A stretch of DNA of 64,000 nt from Asterias rubens. Taxonomy: Eukaryota; Echinodermata; Asteroidea; Forcipulatida; Asteriidae. Location: NCBI RefSeq assembly GCF_902459465.1, contig NC_047066.1:21951047-22015046 (forward strand), given 5' to 3'. The translations under genes and the position numbers were made by a program. The notes under the pieces are model-generated. The model saw only the letters and a list, made by a program, of their open reading frames with translations, made no database searches and was not told where the DNA came from. Below are positions 21,955-33,239 of this stretch, one piece after another (within the stretch, counting starts at the first letter, position 1; each line of letters begins with the position of its first letter).

Positions 21955-22026
21955 TATAACAGCTCAGTAGCACAGCAGTGAGAGAGAGTGCTTACAGAGT
22001 GGAAGGTCCCCGGTTCAAACCCTGCA
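21955..22026 (+). repeat. tRNA-like sequence (SINE head or tRNA pseudogene)
   Basis: It shows an A-box-like AGCTCAGTAGCACAGCAG and a B-box-like GGTTCAAACCC separated by a short arm. The acceptor stem does not pair, so a working tRNA is unlikely. It faces the minus-strand tRNA-like unit at 22074-22157. Confidence 0.4.
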
Positions 22027-22073
22027 CATTTTTACAAGATTTATAAAAAAAGTCTTTTTTTAATGGTAAAAGT

Positions 22074-22157
22074 GTCCCCGGAGGGATTTGAACCCACCCT
22101 GTTCACAGCTCCAGGATTCCTGGGGCTGTGAGCTAGCCCGCTGCGCTACGGCGGCTC
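22074..22157 (-). repeat. tRNA-like sequence, minus strand
   Basis: Read on the minus strand: GAGCCGCCGTAGCGCAGCGG (A-box-like) and GGGTTCAAATCCCTCC (B-box and T-arm). The central arm CACAGC...GCTGTG is extended by CCAGGAATCCTGG, longer than a normal anticodon arm. The acceptor ends do not pair. Best read as a SINE head. Confidence 0.4.
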
Positions 22158-22159
22158 TT

Positions 22160-22880
22160 GAAAAAATTTGCTCGGAACTAATATTTAAACCTTAGAATGG
22201 AAAGGTCGAATAAAAAAAAAAATGAGATGAACCCTATGACCTTTGACCTTAGCAAGAGTCACAAGAAGAAAGATAGAATAAAGACATGTCAGTTGGTGTA
22301 TGTTAAATTAAGGTTTATTTCCAGAACAAAAATAAACAATACAAATATTACCAGATGTGTTTAACGAGTAAAGCTATACACCTGTTAGACTACTTAAATA
22401 TTTTAACACTTAAAAGTAGTAACATTTAAAAAGATCACAAAATTACAAAGAATTACAACAAATTTGTTTCTCAAGTAAACGCAAAGACTATATAAACCTT
22501 ACAAATAATTTTACAATTTAAACTAACAACATAAATAATACAAAATAATTAACAGAGTACCGTAATGGACCTTATGCACATGACATCATTTGCGTAAAGC
22601 GCAATCAACTACAGGTCAAAAGAAGGTTGCGCATTGGCCCAACCACTACAAAGTGCACATTGCCACCATTTAATATCTAAAGTCTATTAGTGCTTTATTT
22701 CAAGTACAAAGTTGAATAAGTTACTTGTCTTCCTAAATAATTTAAAAGTAAATTTAATTTCCCCTGCAGTTCAAAAACTGTGTTCTCTAATCAAGTTGCC
22801 CCCCCCCCCCCAATTTACTCCATCAGAGTAGAAAATAAAATTAGTTATTTTAATTCATAAGAACTACGCAGAACTTGCAC
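22160..22880. other. AT-rich stretch without recognised features
   Basis: No supported exon, RNA gene or mobile element. A C homopolymer run occurs at about 22799-22811. Confidence 0.4.
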
Positions 22881-24273
22881 TGCAAGCGTTTAATACATAC
22901 TTCAATATTCATGGCATAGTCTTCCTTAATAATTTTAAAGTAAAATTTAACTTACTCTAACAACGGTTCAAAAACTGTGTTCTCTTATCAAGTTAATCAC
23001 CCCCCCCCCCCAATTTACTATATCAGAGAGTTAAACAATATACTAGTTATTTTAATTCAAACTAGAACTACACAGAGCTCGCACTGCAAGCATTTTATAC
23101 ATTACTTCAATATGGTAGTTTTAGATTTAAATTGGTTACTGCATAGAGGGTGCTCCGCTATCTTGCTGCCATTTTATTCATTCTTACTAACAGCACCCCC
23201 TACTACAAATGCCTCGTTAATAGAACATTTCTTAAAGTAGTATTTCATGAAGCCATACAATAAAAGTGGTTTTATAAAAATTTAAAGCTCAATTAAACCT
23301 TATAAACACACCAATTTAATATTAAAGCATTTAATTACAGATTATGTACTACAAGATACCCTTACAGTAGCGAGGCTGCTTTTTTTGCCCGAGTTAATAG
23401 ATACACCGGCCGCGTATAAAAATGCACATTTACTTCCGATATCAGCGCGCGTTCGTAAAAAATAACATTACCCAAGATCTTTTTAAATCGTCAAAGCCAA
23501 TCTTACCGTTTAGTGTAACTCTTTTAGTTTCAGTTTCTATTTATTGAAATGAATTAGTTCTTAATAATTATTTCATATAAAAGTGTTTTATACATACTTC
23601 AATATTCATAGCATAATGTATAAATTTACTTTTAGATTTAATTTGGTTACTACATAGAGGGTGCTCCGCTATCTCGCTGCCAATTTATTCATTCTTTCTA
23701 ACAGCACCCTCATACACATGCCTCATTAAAAGAGCATTTCTTAAAGTAATATTTCATGTAATCATACAATAAAAGTGTTTTTTTTATAATATCAAAGCTT
23801 ACTTAAACTTTATAACCACATAGATTTAAAACTCAAGCATTTAAATACATCATTTCTTATTTCTTTAAACAGATGTTTTACATGATACTCTTTCAGAAGC
23901 GAGGCTGCATTTTTTGTGCGACTTAATAGATTTTTGGCAACATTTAAAATGCTTATTAACGTCCGATATCTGCAATGCGCAATCATTAAAAAACAAGCAA
24001 TATTTGTATTTACCGACGCTACCCGAGATTTTATGAACTCGTCAAAGCCTATCTTACACTATGGAGTAACTCTATCAATTTCACTTTCTATTTATTGAAA
24101 TAAATTAGCTGTTACGACGTATTTCATATTACAGCAACAACTTTTAAATACAATTAACTATGGTGCATAAATTGGAATGAATAATGTACATTGTTTTTTT
24201 TAACGACAAAGTTACCTGTTTGTGATGCACAAACTGAATGCAGTTTATTTGATATAGTTAATTTCCAAATTAA

Positions 24274-24822
24274 ACTGTTACATAAAAACTAAAACATAAA
24301 ATTAATCTTCATGTAGGCCTGGCATCCCCCACTGATCATATATAATGTTCATACCTAAGTTCATAAGTATTAATTAAATAATTTTGTCCTTCACCCTTTT
24401 GTCCTAAGGTAATCAAAAGATATTTTTTGCCTGAGTTAATAGATGCACCGACGGCGTTTTAAATGCATATTAATGTCCGATTTCCGCAGCGCATTTTAAT
24501 ATAAAACAAGCAATGTTTGCCGACGTTATAAAAAAGATAAAATAGTTTATTATTTATTTCATATTATAGCATTAGTTTTTGAATTTGATTTAATGTTACC
24601 CATGAATTTGAAAGAATATTGTACACATTCAGCTATATGTTAGTATTTATTTTTTGTAATGCAGATAATTTTATATAGTTAATTTTCAAGTAAAACTGTG
24701 TCATGAAAACTTAAACATAATATTCATCTACACGTAGGCCTGGCCCCTTCTGATTGTATAATATGAAGTTCATACATGTGATATATTAAATTAAACTGTA
24801 TTTCTTGTTTTAATTTTAGTTA
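24274..24822. repeat. Near-identical 0.55-kb direct repeat, copy 1
   Basis: Recurs at 25149-25697 (offset 875) with only a handful of differences, such as GATTTCC versus GATATCC. It represents a recent duplication of two array units. Confidence 0.9.
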
Positions 24823-25148
24823 AATAATTGTGTCTTTCACCCTTTTGTCCAAAGGCTGTGTTAGGATATTTTGAGTTATAGATGCACCGACCGCGTTTTA
24901 AATGCAGTTTAATGTCCGATATCCGCAGCGCTCGTTAATAAAAAACAAGCAATCATTTTGTTTGCCGACGTTATACGTTAAACTAGTTTATTACTTATTT
25001 CATATTATAGCATTTAATTTTGAATTTGATTTAGAATTTCCCATTAATTTGAAGGAATAATGTAGACATTCAGCTCTGTTAGATTTTTTTTAATGCAGGT
25101 AATTTTATATAGTTAATTTCCAAGTTAAACTATTACATACAAACTAAA

Positions 25149-25697
25149 ACTGTTACATAAGAACTAAAACATAAAATTAATCTTCATGTAGGCCTGGCAT
25201 CCCCCACTGATCATATATAATGTTCATACCTAAGTTCATAAGTATTAATTAAATAATTGTGTCCTTCACCCTTTTGTCCTAAGGTAATCAAAAGATATTT
25301 TTTGCCTGAGTTAATAGATGCACCGACGGCGTTTTAAATGCATATTAATGTCCGATATCCGCAGCGCATTTTAATATAAAACAAGCAATATTTGCCGACG
25401 TTATAAAAAAGATAAAATAGTTTATTATTTATTTCATATTATAGCATTAGTTTTTGAATTTGATTTAATGTTACCCATGAATTTGAAAGAATATTGTACA
25501 CATTCAGCTATATGTTAGTATTTATTTTTTATAATGCAGATAATTTTATAGAGTTAATTTTCAAGTAAAACTGTGTCATGAAAACTTAAACATAATATTC
25601 ATCTACACGTAGGCCTGGCCCCTTCTGATTGTATAATATGAAGTTCATACATGTGATATATTAAACTAAACTGTATTTATTGTTTTAATTATAGTGA
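25149..25697. repeat. Near-identical 0.55-kb direct repeat, copy 2
   Basis: Partner of 24274-24822. Confidence 0.9.
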
Positions 25698-26529
25698 AAC
25701 AATTGTGTCCTTCCCCCTTTTGTTAATGTAGTTTGTAAGTTGTCATAAACATGTTACCAGAGAATATGTTTATAAGTGTAATTGTATTCAAATGATATTG
25801 ATAAATGTTAGTTCTAATTTAATTTTGGATTGTTAGTAGAAAGCACTACCCCTTAATTACATATGGTCAAATTCATAAATTAGACAAATTACATTCTTAT
25901 AAACTGTAAACTATAAATTGAAATTTTTTTTGTTGTAATGATTAACATTTCATAAAGCTTCTTTGTAATGTGGTAGATTGTTATAGTAGTTATAATTTAA
26001 CTACAAAAAATATTTAATTCATTTTTTCGATGTAAGTGGTAAGATCTAATTAAATGTTAAAAAAACACCAATCAAAATAAGTTGTTTTGTGAAACAGACT
26101 TTGTTATTTACAAAGCCCAAATCACAAAAAAAAAAAATTGTCATGATTTATACTTTAATTATTTAAATTTTGTAATGTAATTTTGTCTGTGAATTGTGAA
26201 GAAAACACGACAACACGTTCCAGTGCAAGTCTTTCATAGAACAAGACCTATATAACGAAACAAATATTTCCGCAACATTTCAACGCGTGACATCGTTATG
26301 CGCGCACCACTCACGCTCAAACCTATCAGCAGCAACCTCGTTTCTATACCAACAAATTTAACCAGTGAACACTTATTTGGGGTCTAAAAACAACCAGCCA
26401 AAAGTACTGTAAACACCCACGATAAAGTTTAACATCACAATTAAAAAAACAGAAGTGCATAGTTTCATAAGTACACCACAAACATTTTATTTCAGTTTGG
26501 CCTATTTTTTTGGGAGATTTCTTCAAATT

Positions 26530-27460
26530 GATGGGCTATCTTTGACCGAGACTAAGGGAGTTTGACCGTTAAGAAGTAGCACGCACCTCCGCACAAGGCA
26601 GAAGCAGCACACACCTCCACATAAACGCAGAAGTGGCACGCACCTTCGCATGATAAGTGCATTCTCACAATGTCACCATTATAGGAGCTGATACTCCCAT
26701 GATAAGAGACAGACTATAATGGGATACACTGCAAGACATCATACTGGGGTGACACGCCTTCAAAACGATGGATTCCCCCATAGTTGATGTATTTTTTGTT
26801 GCTGTAAGATTAGGGTAAGGGTTATTCTATTCTATTCTGGGGGGATTTGTTCAACATAGTAAATTGATGGGCTGTCTTTCACTCAGCCTAAGAGAGTTTT
26901 ACCGTTAAGAAGCAGCACGCACCTCCGCACAAGGCAGAAGCGGCACACACCTCCACATAAATGCAGAAGTGGCACGCACCTTCGCATGATAAGTGCATTC
27001 TCACAATGTCACCATTATAGGAGCTGATACTCCCATGATAAGAGACAGACTATAATCGGATACACTGCAAGACATCATACTGGGGTGACACGCCTTCAAC
27101 ACGATGGATTCTCCCTTAGTTGCTGTATTTCTTGTTGCTAAGATTAGGGTAAGGGTTATTCTATTCTATATTTAACATTTGTTTTGGGGGGATTTTTCAA
27201 CATAACTTATTGATTGGCTATCTTTGCCTGAGCCTGAGAGAGTTTGACCGTTAAGAAGCAGCACGCACCTCCGCACAAGGCAGAAGTGGTACACACCTCT
27301 GCATAAATGCAGAAGTGGCACACACCTTCGCATGATAAGTGCATTCTCACAATGTCACCATTATAGGAGCTGATACTCCCATGATAAGAGACAGACTATA
27401 ATGGGATACACTGCAAGACATCATACTGGGGTGACACGCCTTCAAAACGCTATATAGTCT
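26530..27460. repeat. About 340-bp triplicated unit
   Basis: Units are anchored at CCGTTAAGAAG (near 26567, 26902 and 27248). Each has nested 28-30 bp repeats of the form CACGCACCTCCGCACAAGGCAGAAG, then CATGATAAGTGCATTCTCAC and GATACTCCCATGATAAGAG. The nested part is GC-rich relative to its surroundings. The third unit is truncated after GACACGCCTTCAAAACG. Confidence 0.9.
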
Positions 27461-27599
27461 CCCACATTTTTTTTCCTTCAAATCCTTGTTTGTGATGCAC
27501 AACATATATTTCAGAACTAAACTTGTTTCACATAAAAGCTTATAATAATAAAACTATATAAGTACACCATTATTTATAAGTACACCATCGCAAGCATTT

Positions 27600-28040
27600 T
27601 TTGTCATCAGGTTTTGCTGATTGTCATCCTGGTAAGCTTAGTTCAATTAGCAGGGCTACCAACGTGCAGGTTCCAGGATACCAGCCCCACACGCTTTCTG
27701 AGATCGTAAGAGCCATTGCACCATCCCTTAAGGGGATGGGTCCGGTCCACTGTCCCAACTTCGGCGCCAGGACAGCCTCCCTACTCGTACTAACGCGGTC
27801 CCTAGTTGAAAGGACTAGGGACTACTTCCGTTGGTCAACCATTTGTGATAACACCGGCACCATCCTGACAGATGAGGAGCCCAAATGCACCTTTAAGATC
27901 AACCACCCAGTGGCCCGAGCCGGAAGTAGGACCCCACATGCCACGTGCATGTGTCCAGGTCCCTTTAATCTAACCGCCGCACTTCCAAAAAACTTGCTTA
28001 AAAATGCATTATGCAATTTCGCAATTTATCGCAATTTTTA
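27600..28040. other. GC-rich island with 146-codon frame, origin unknown
   Basis: The 400 bases starting near 27600 are distinctly richer in GC and CpG than the AT-rich flanks. The plus strand has one open frame of 146 codons (includes GYQPHTLSEIVRAIAPSLKG) that I cannot assign to any family. The minus strand is also open for part of it. A hairpin-like CCCTAGTT/GACTAGGG pair lies near 27800. It may be a fragment of a mobile element, a retrocopy or a structured RNA. There is no start context or splice evidence good enough to call a gene. Confidence 0.3.
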
Positions 28041-28137
28041 AAGCGCAAACAAAATCGCGTTTGTGCTTGCTTGCAATGGTGTACTTATTTACAAGATGTT
28101 CAATTAAAATCATAATAACAATAATGAAAGATACTTA

Positions 28138-28482
28138 TTAAAGGCACTGGACACATTTGGTAACTGTCAAAGACTAGTATTCTCACGTTCCCAACATACA
28201 TGTATGCATAAAATAACAAATTTAGGCACAATTGGTCATTGAAGTTGCAAGATAATAATGAAAGAAAAAACTACCTTGTTGCATAAATTTGTGTGACTGC
28301 TTTAAGATGCATAATAAAAGGCTTCAGCTGAAGTCTTTATTATTTCAAAAACTACGTTACTTCAGAGGGAGCCATTTTTTACAATGTTGCAAACTAGCAA
28401 CGGCTCTCCATTGCTAGTTAGCAAATAGGTTTTTACGCTAAAAATTGTTTTGAGGAATTACCAATAGTGTCCAGTGCCTTTA
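28138..28482 (-). mobile_element. TTAA MITE family 1
   Basis: It starts TTAAAGGCACTGGACACATT and ends CCAATAGTGTCCAGTGCCTT; the two ends are inverted. Interior GTCAAAGACTAGTATTCTCAC and GGTTTTTACGCTAAAA place it in minus orientation. Confidence 0.85.
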
Positions 28483-28528
28483 TACACCTCTACACAAAAG
28501 TAACATACCAATAATAGAAAACATATTT

Positions 28529-28770
28529 AAAAGGGGAGAGGTTACCAGCACTTACACCCTTAGCCAAGATCCTCAGCATCTGGCCATAAAAACAACACAG
28601 GAATGTTCAGCTAAAACAAGAATTAAAAAGCACAATGAGTGCATCATTTATTTGAAAAGTTATGAAAAGGGGAGAGGTTACCAGCACTTTCACCCTTGGC
28701 CAAGATCCTCAGCATCTCGCCATAAAAACAACACAGCAATGTTCAGCTAAAACAATAATTAGAACGAATC
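28529..28770. repeat. Tandem duplication, about 104-bp unit
   Basis: AAAAGGGGAGAGGTTACCAG through CAATGTTCAGCTAAAACAA occurs twice, 136 bases apart, with a few substitutions. Confidence 0.85.
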
Positions 28771-28784
28771 TTGAAGGAAGTGAT

Positions 28785-29135
28785 CGAAGTTAGCTTGGCT
28801 AACAATAAGATGAAGACTGTTTCATAAGGTGGGAGCAGCATTGACCCCCATATTGCGATGTACAGTCTCGGTGGGGAGCTTGCAGTAGAAACTGTGATGA
28901 TAAGCGAAGACAACGAGGATGTGTTTTATACAAAGTTATAAGTTTGGAGACACAAGTAGGAGTGAGACCATAATGAGACTTGTGAGTGAGCAACATTGGC
29001 TTCAACAAAATATGGTCCTTGATCGGTAGCCAGTAGAGACAGCGTAGAATAGGGATGATGTGCTCATTTCTTGGAGACCGTTCCACAACAGGCGTGCAGC
29101 AGTGTTCTGAATACATTGTAGCTTATTCAGTTCAC
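28785..29135 (-). pseudogene. L2/CR1-like LINE remnant, C-terminal end of ORF2
   Basis: The minus strand reads VVERSPRNEHIIPILRCLYW, LPIKDHILLKPMLLTHKSHY and GLTPTCVSKLITLYK, the familiar end of a non-LTR retrotransposon reverse transcriptase polyprotein (usually LPI..RI.FK.LLLTYK..HGLAP.YL..L). A frameshift near its N-terminal side separates the preceding QCIQNTAARL motif. The catalytic reverse transcriptase part is absent, so it is a dead 5'-truncated copy. It lies next to the candidate exon at 29160 and could supply a transcript 3' end. Confidence 0.75.
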
Positions 29136-29159
29136 AAAAACACATTTATAATACCTTAC

Positions 29160-29336
29160 TGTTAAAGACAACATATTGATTGTTTCATCCATAATTGCTT
29201 GCAGCTTAGATGTCTTGAAGATAGCGATGTTTTCATATGCGTTGCTCTCCTTTATACCCAGTATCCTTGATGATATCAGCAGTGGTGATTCAATTCTGCA
29301 CTTCTTTTCAGGAAACCATTCCTCACATCTCCGTCT
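29160..29336 (-). CDS. Candidate coding exon, 177 nt, phase 0
   Basis: On the minus strand an acceptor CTTCACCTTTCAG is followed by 59 open codons exactly, ending TTAACA|GTAAGG. It reads RRRCEEWFPEKKCRIESPLL, ISSRILGIKESNAYENIAIF and KTSKLQAIMDETINMLSLT. The composition (mixed charged and hydrophobic, no low complexity) looks like real protein, unlike the repeat shadows around it. I do not recognise the family. It lies on the same strand as the 38-54 kb exon candidates, on the far side of the satellite, so it could be a distal exon of that unit or of a separate gene. Confidence 0.45.
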
Positions 29337-30289
29337 CTGAAAGGTGAAGTTTGAAGACAAAAAACTAAATATAAGCCAACAATTTTAATTTGCACAATAC
29401 AATGCAGGGTATATAAAACTGGGCAGGCCCCCTAATTGGGTGTTCAATCTTTATTAAAAGTGTGATAAAATATACCTTTGTTAACACCAATTATGAACCG
29501 ACATCAGCAACCAATGGAATAGGACAAGGGGCATGCCACTCAAGAAACGACAGTGACCTGACAACAGCAACTAGTGGCATAGAACCAAAGGGCTGTCGCT
29601 TAGAAACAACAGTGAACCGACATCAGCAACCAGTGACTATAACCAGATGAATGTTGCTCAAGGAACATAAGTGAACCGACATCGGACCCCAATGGCAAAA
29701 CACCAAGGGCCTGCCGTTCAAGAAACGACAGTGAACCGACATCGGCAACCATTGACTAGCACCAGAGAAATGTCGCTCAAGGAACGAAAGTAAACCGACA
29801 TCGGAAACCAATGGCATAGCACCAAGGGCCTGCCGTTCAAGAAACGACAATGAACTGACATCAGCAACCAGTGACTAGCACCAGAGAAATTTCGCTCAAG
29901 GAACGAAAGTAAACCGACATCGGAAACCAATGGCATAGCACCAAAGACCTGTCGCTCAAGAAACGACAATGAACCGACATCGGCAACCAGTGACTAGCGC
30001 CAGAGAAATGTCGCTCAAGGAACGAAAGTAAACCAACATCGGAAACCAATGGCATAGCACCAAAGGCCTGTCGCTCAAGAAACGACAATGAACCAACATC
30101 GGCAACCAGTGACTAGCACCAGAGAAATGTTGCTCAAGGAACGAAAGTAAAGCAACATCGGAAACCAATGGCATAGCACCAAAGGCCTGTCGCTCAAGAA
30201 ACGACAATGAACCGACATCGGCAACAAGTGACTAGCACCAGAGAAATGTCGCTCAAGTAACGACAATAAACCAACATCAAAAACCAATG

Positions 30290-33050
30290 GCATAGCACCA
30301 AAGGCCTGTCACTCAAGAAACGACAATGAACCGACATCGGCAACAAGTGACTAGCACCAGAGAAATGTCGCTCAAGTAATGACAATAAACCGACATGGGA
30401 AACCAATGGCATAGCACCAAAGGCCTGTCGCTCAAGAAACGACAATGAACTGACATCGGCAACCAGTGACTAGCACCAGAGAAATGTCGCTGAAGGAACG
30501 AAAGTAAACCGACATCGGAAACCAATGGCATAGCACCAAAGACCTGTCGCTCAAGAAACGACAATGAACCGACATCGGCAACCAGTGACTAGCGCCAGAG
30601 AAATGTCGCTCAAGGAACGAAAGTAAACCAACATCGGAAACCAATGGCATAGCACCAAAGGCCTGTCGCTCAAGAAACGACAATGAACCGACATCGGCAA
30701 CAAGTGACTAGCACCAGAGAAATGTCGCTCAAGTAACGACAATAAACCGACATCGGAAACCAATGGCATAGCACCAAAGGCCTGTCGCTCAAGAAACGAC
30801 AATGAACCAACATCGGCAACCAGTGACTAGCACCAGAGAAATGTCGCTCAAGTAACGACAATAAATGAACCGACATCGGCAACAAGTGACTAGCACCAGA
30901 GAAATGTCGCTCAAGTAACGACAATAAACCGACATGGGAAACCAATGGCATAGCACCAAAGGCCTGTCGCTCAAGAAACGACAATGAACCGACATCGGCA
31001 ACCAGTGACTAGCACCAGAGAAACGTCGCTCAAGGAACGAAAGTAAACCGACATCGGAAACCAATGGCATAGCACCAAAGGCCTGTCGCTCAAGAAACGA
31101 CAATGAACCGACATCGGCAACCAGTGACTAGCGCCAGAGAAATGGCGCTCAAGGAACGAAAGTAAACCAACATCGGAAACCAATGGTATAGCACCAAAGG
31201 CCTGTCGCTCAAGAAACGACAATGAACCGACATCGGCAACCAGTGACTAGCACCAGAGAAATGTCGCTCAAGGAACAAAAGTAAACCGACATCGGAAACC
31301 AATGGCATAGCACCGAAGGCCTGTCGTTCAAGAAACGACAATGAACCGACATCGGCAACAAGTGACTAGCACCAGAGAAATGTCGCTCAAGTAACGACAA
31401 TAAACCGACATCGGAAACGAATGGCATAGCACCAAAGGCCTGTCGTTCAAGAAACGACAATGAACCGACATCGGCAACCAGTGACTAGCACCAGAGAAAT
31501 GTTGCTCAAGGAACAAAAGTAAACCAACATCGGAAACCAATGGCATAGCACCAAAGGCCTGTCACTCAAGAAACGACAATGAACCGACATCAGCAACAAG
31601 TAACTAGCACCAGAGAAATGTCGCTCAAGTAACGACAATAAACCGACATCGGAAACCAATGGCATAGCACCAAAGGCCTGTCACTCAAGAAACGACAATG
31701 AACCGACATCGGCAACAAGTGACTAGCACCAGAGAAATGTCGCTCAAGTAATGACAATAAACCGACATGGGAAACCAATGGCATAGCACCAAAGGCCTGT
31801 CGCTCAAGAAACGACAATGAACTGACATCGGCAACCAGTGACTAGCACCAGAGAAATGTCGCTGAAGGAACGAAAGTAAACCGACATCGGAAACCAATGG
31901 CATAGCACCAAAGACCTGTCGCTCAAGAAACGACAATGAACCGACATCGGCAACCAGTGACTAGCGCCAGAGAAATGTCGCTCAAGGAACGAAAGTAAAC
32001 CAACATCGGAAACCAATGGCATAGCACCAAAGGCCTGTCGCTCAAGAAACGACAATGAACCGACATCGGCAACAAGTGACTAGCACCAGAGAAATGTCGC
32101 TCAAGTAACGACAATAAACCGACATCGGAAACCAATGGCATAGCACCAAAGGCCTGTCGCTCAAGAAACGACAATGAACCAACATCGGCAACCAGTGACT
32201 AGCACCAGAGAAATGTCGCTCAAGTAACGACAATAAATGAACCGACATCGGCAACAAGTGACTAGCACCAGAGAAATGTCGCTCAAGTAACGACAATAAA
32301 CCGACATGGGAAACCAATGGCATAGCACCAAAGGCCTGTCGCTCAAGAAACGACAATGAACCGACATCGGCAACCAGTGACTAGCACCAGAGAAATGTCG
32401 CTCAAGGAACGAAAGTAAACCGACATCGGAAACCAATGGCATAGCACCAAAGGCCTGTCGCTCAAGAAACGACAATGAACCGACATCGGCAACCAGTGAC
32501 TAGCGCCAGAGAAATGGCGCTCAAGGAACGAAAGTAAACCAACATCGGAAACCAATGGCATAGCACCAAAGGCCTGTCGCTCAAGAAACGACAATGAACC
32601 GACATCGGCAACCAGTGACTAGCACCAGAGAAATGTCGCTCAAGGAACAAAAGTAAACCGACATCGGAAACCAATGGCATAGCACCGAAGGCCTGTCGTT
32701 CAAGAAACGACAATGAACCGACATCGGCAACAAGTGACTAGCACCAGAGAAATGTCGCTCAAGTAACGACAATAAACCGACATCGGAAACGAATGGCATA
32801 GCACCAAAGGCCTGTCGTTCAAGAAACGACAATGAACCGACATCGGCAACCAGTGACTAGCACCAGAGAAATGTTGCTCAAGGAACAAAAGTAAACCAAC
32901 ATCGGAAACCAATGGCATAGCACCAAAGGCCTGTCACTCAAGAAACGACAATGAACCGACATCAGCAACAAGTAACTAGCACCAGAGAAATGTCGCTCAA
33001 GTAACGACAATAAACCGACATCGGAAACCAATGGCATAGCACCAAAGGCC
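30290..33050. repeat. Higher-order repeat, 1372 bp, two tandem copies
   Basis: Within the satellite, a block of 11 dimers plus one odd 63-bp half-unit is repeated at an offset of 1372 bases (for example 30313 and 31685, 30789 and 32161, 31447 and 32819). The two copies differ at only a few positions, for example ACGTCG versus ATGTCG near 31025/32397. The odd half-unit (near 30865 and 32237) marks each block. Confidence 0.93.
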
Positions 33051-33239
33051 TGTCACTCAAGAAACGACAATGAACCGACATCGGCAACAAGTGACTAGCA
33101 CCAGAGAAATGTCGCTCAAGTAACGACAATAAACCGACATGGGAAACCAATGGCATAGCACCAAAGGCCTGTCGCTCAAGAAACGACAATGAACCGACAT
33201 CGGCAACCAGTGACCAGCACCAGAGAAATGTCGCTCAAG

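Larger units (their letters stand above)
22885..25720. repeat. Long-period AT-rich tandem array (about 435-530 bp)
   Basis: A module around GAGTTAATAGATGCACCGAC followed by GCGTTTTAAATGCA and CCGATATCCGCAGCGC occurs near 23395, 23915, 24430, 24868 and 25306. Other shared blocks are GAGGGTGCTCCGCTATC (two copies) and TTTCATATTATAGCATTA. Spacing falls from about 520 to about 440 bp. Each GC-rich core sits in very AT-rich DNA. No coding frame is conserved. Confidence 0.75.

Noticed and set aside
26815..26835. Telomere-like TTAGGGTAAGGGTTA
   Set aside because: A single imperfect occurrence within a triplicated unit, with no tandem TTAGGG run.
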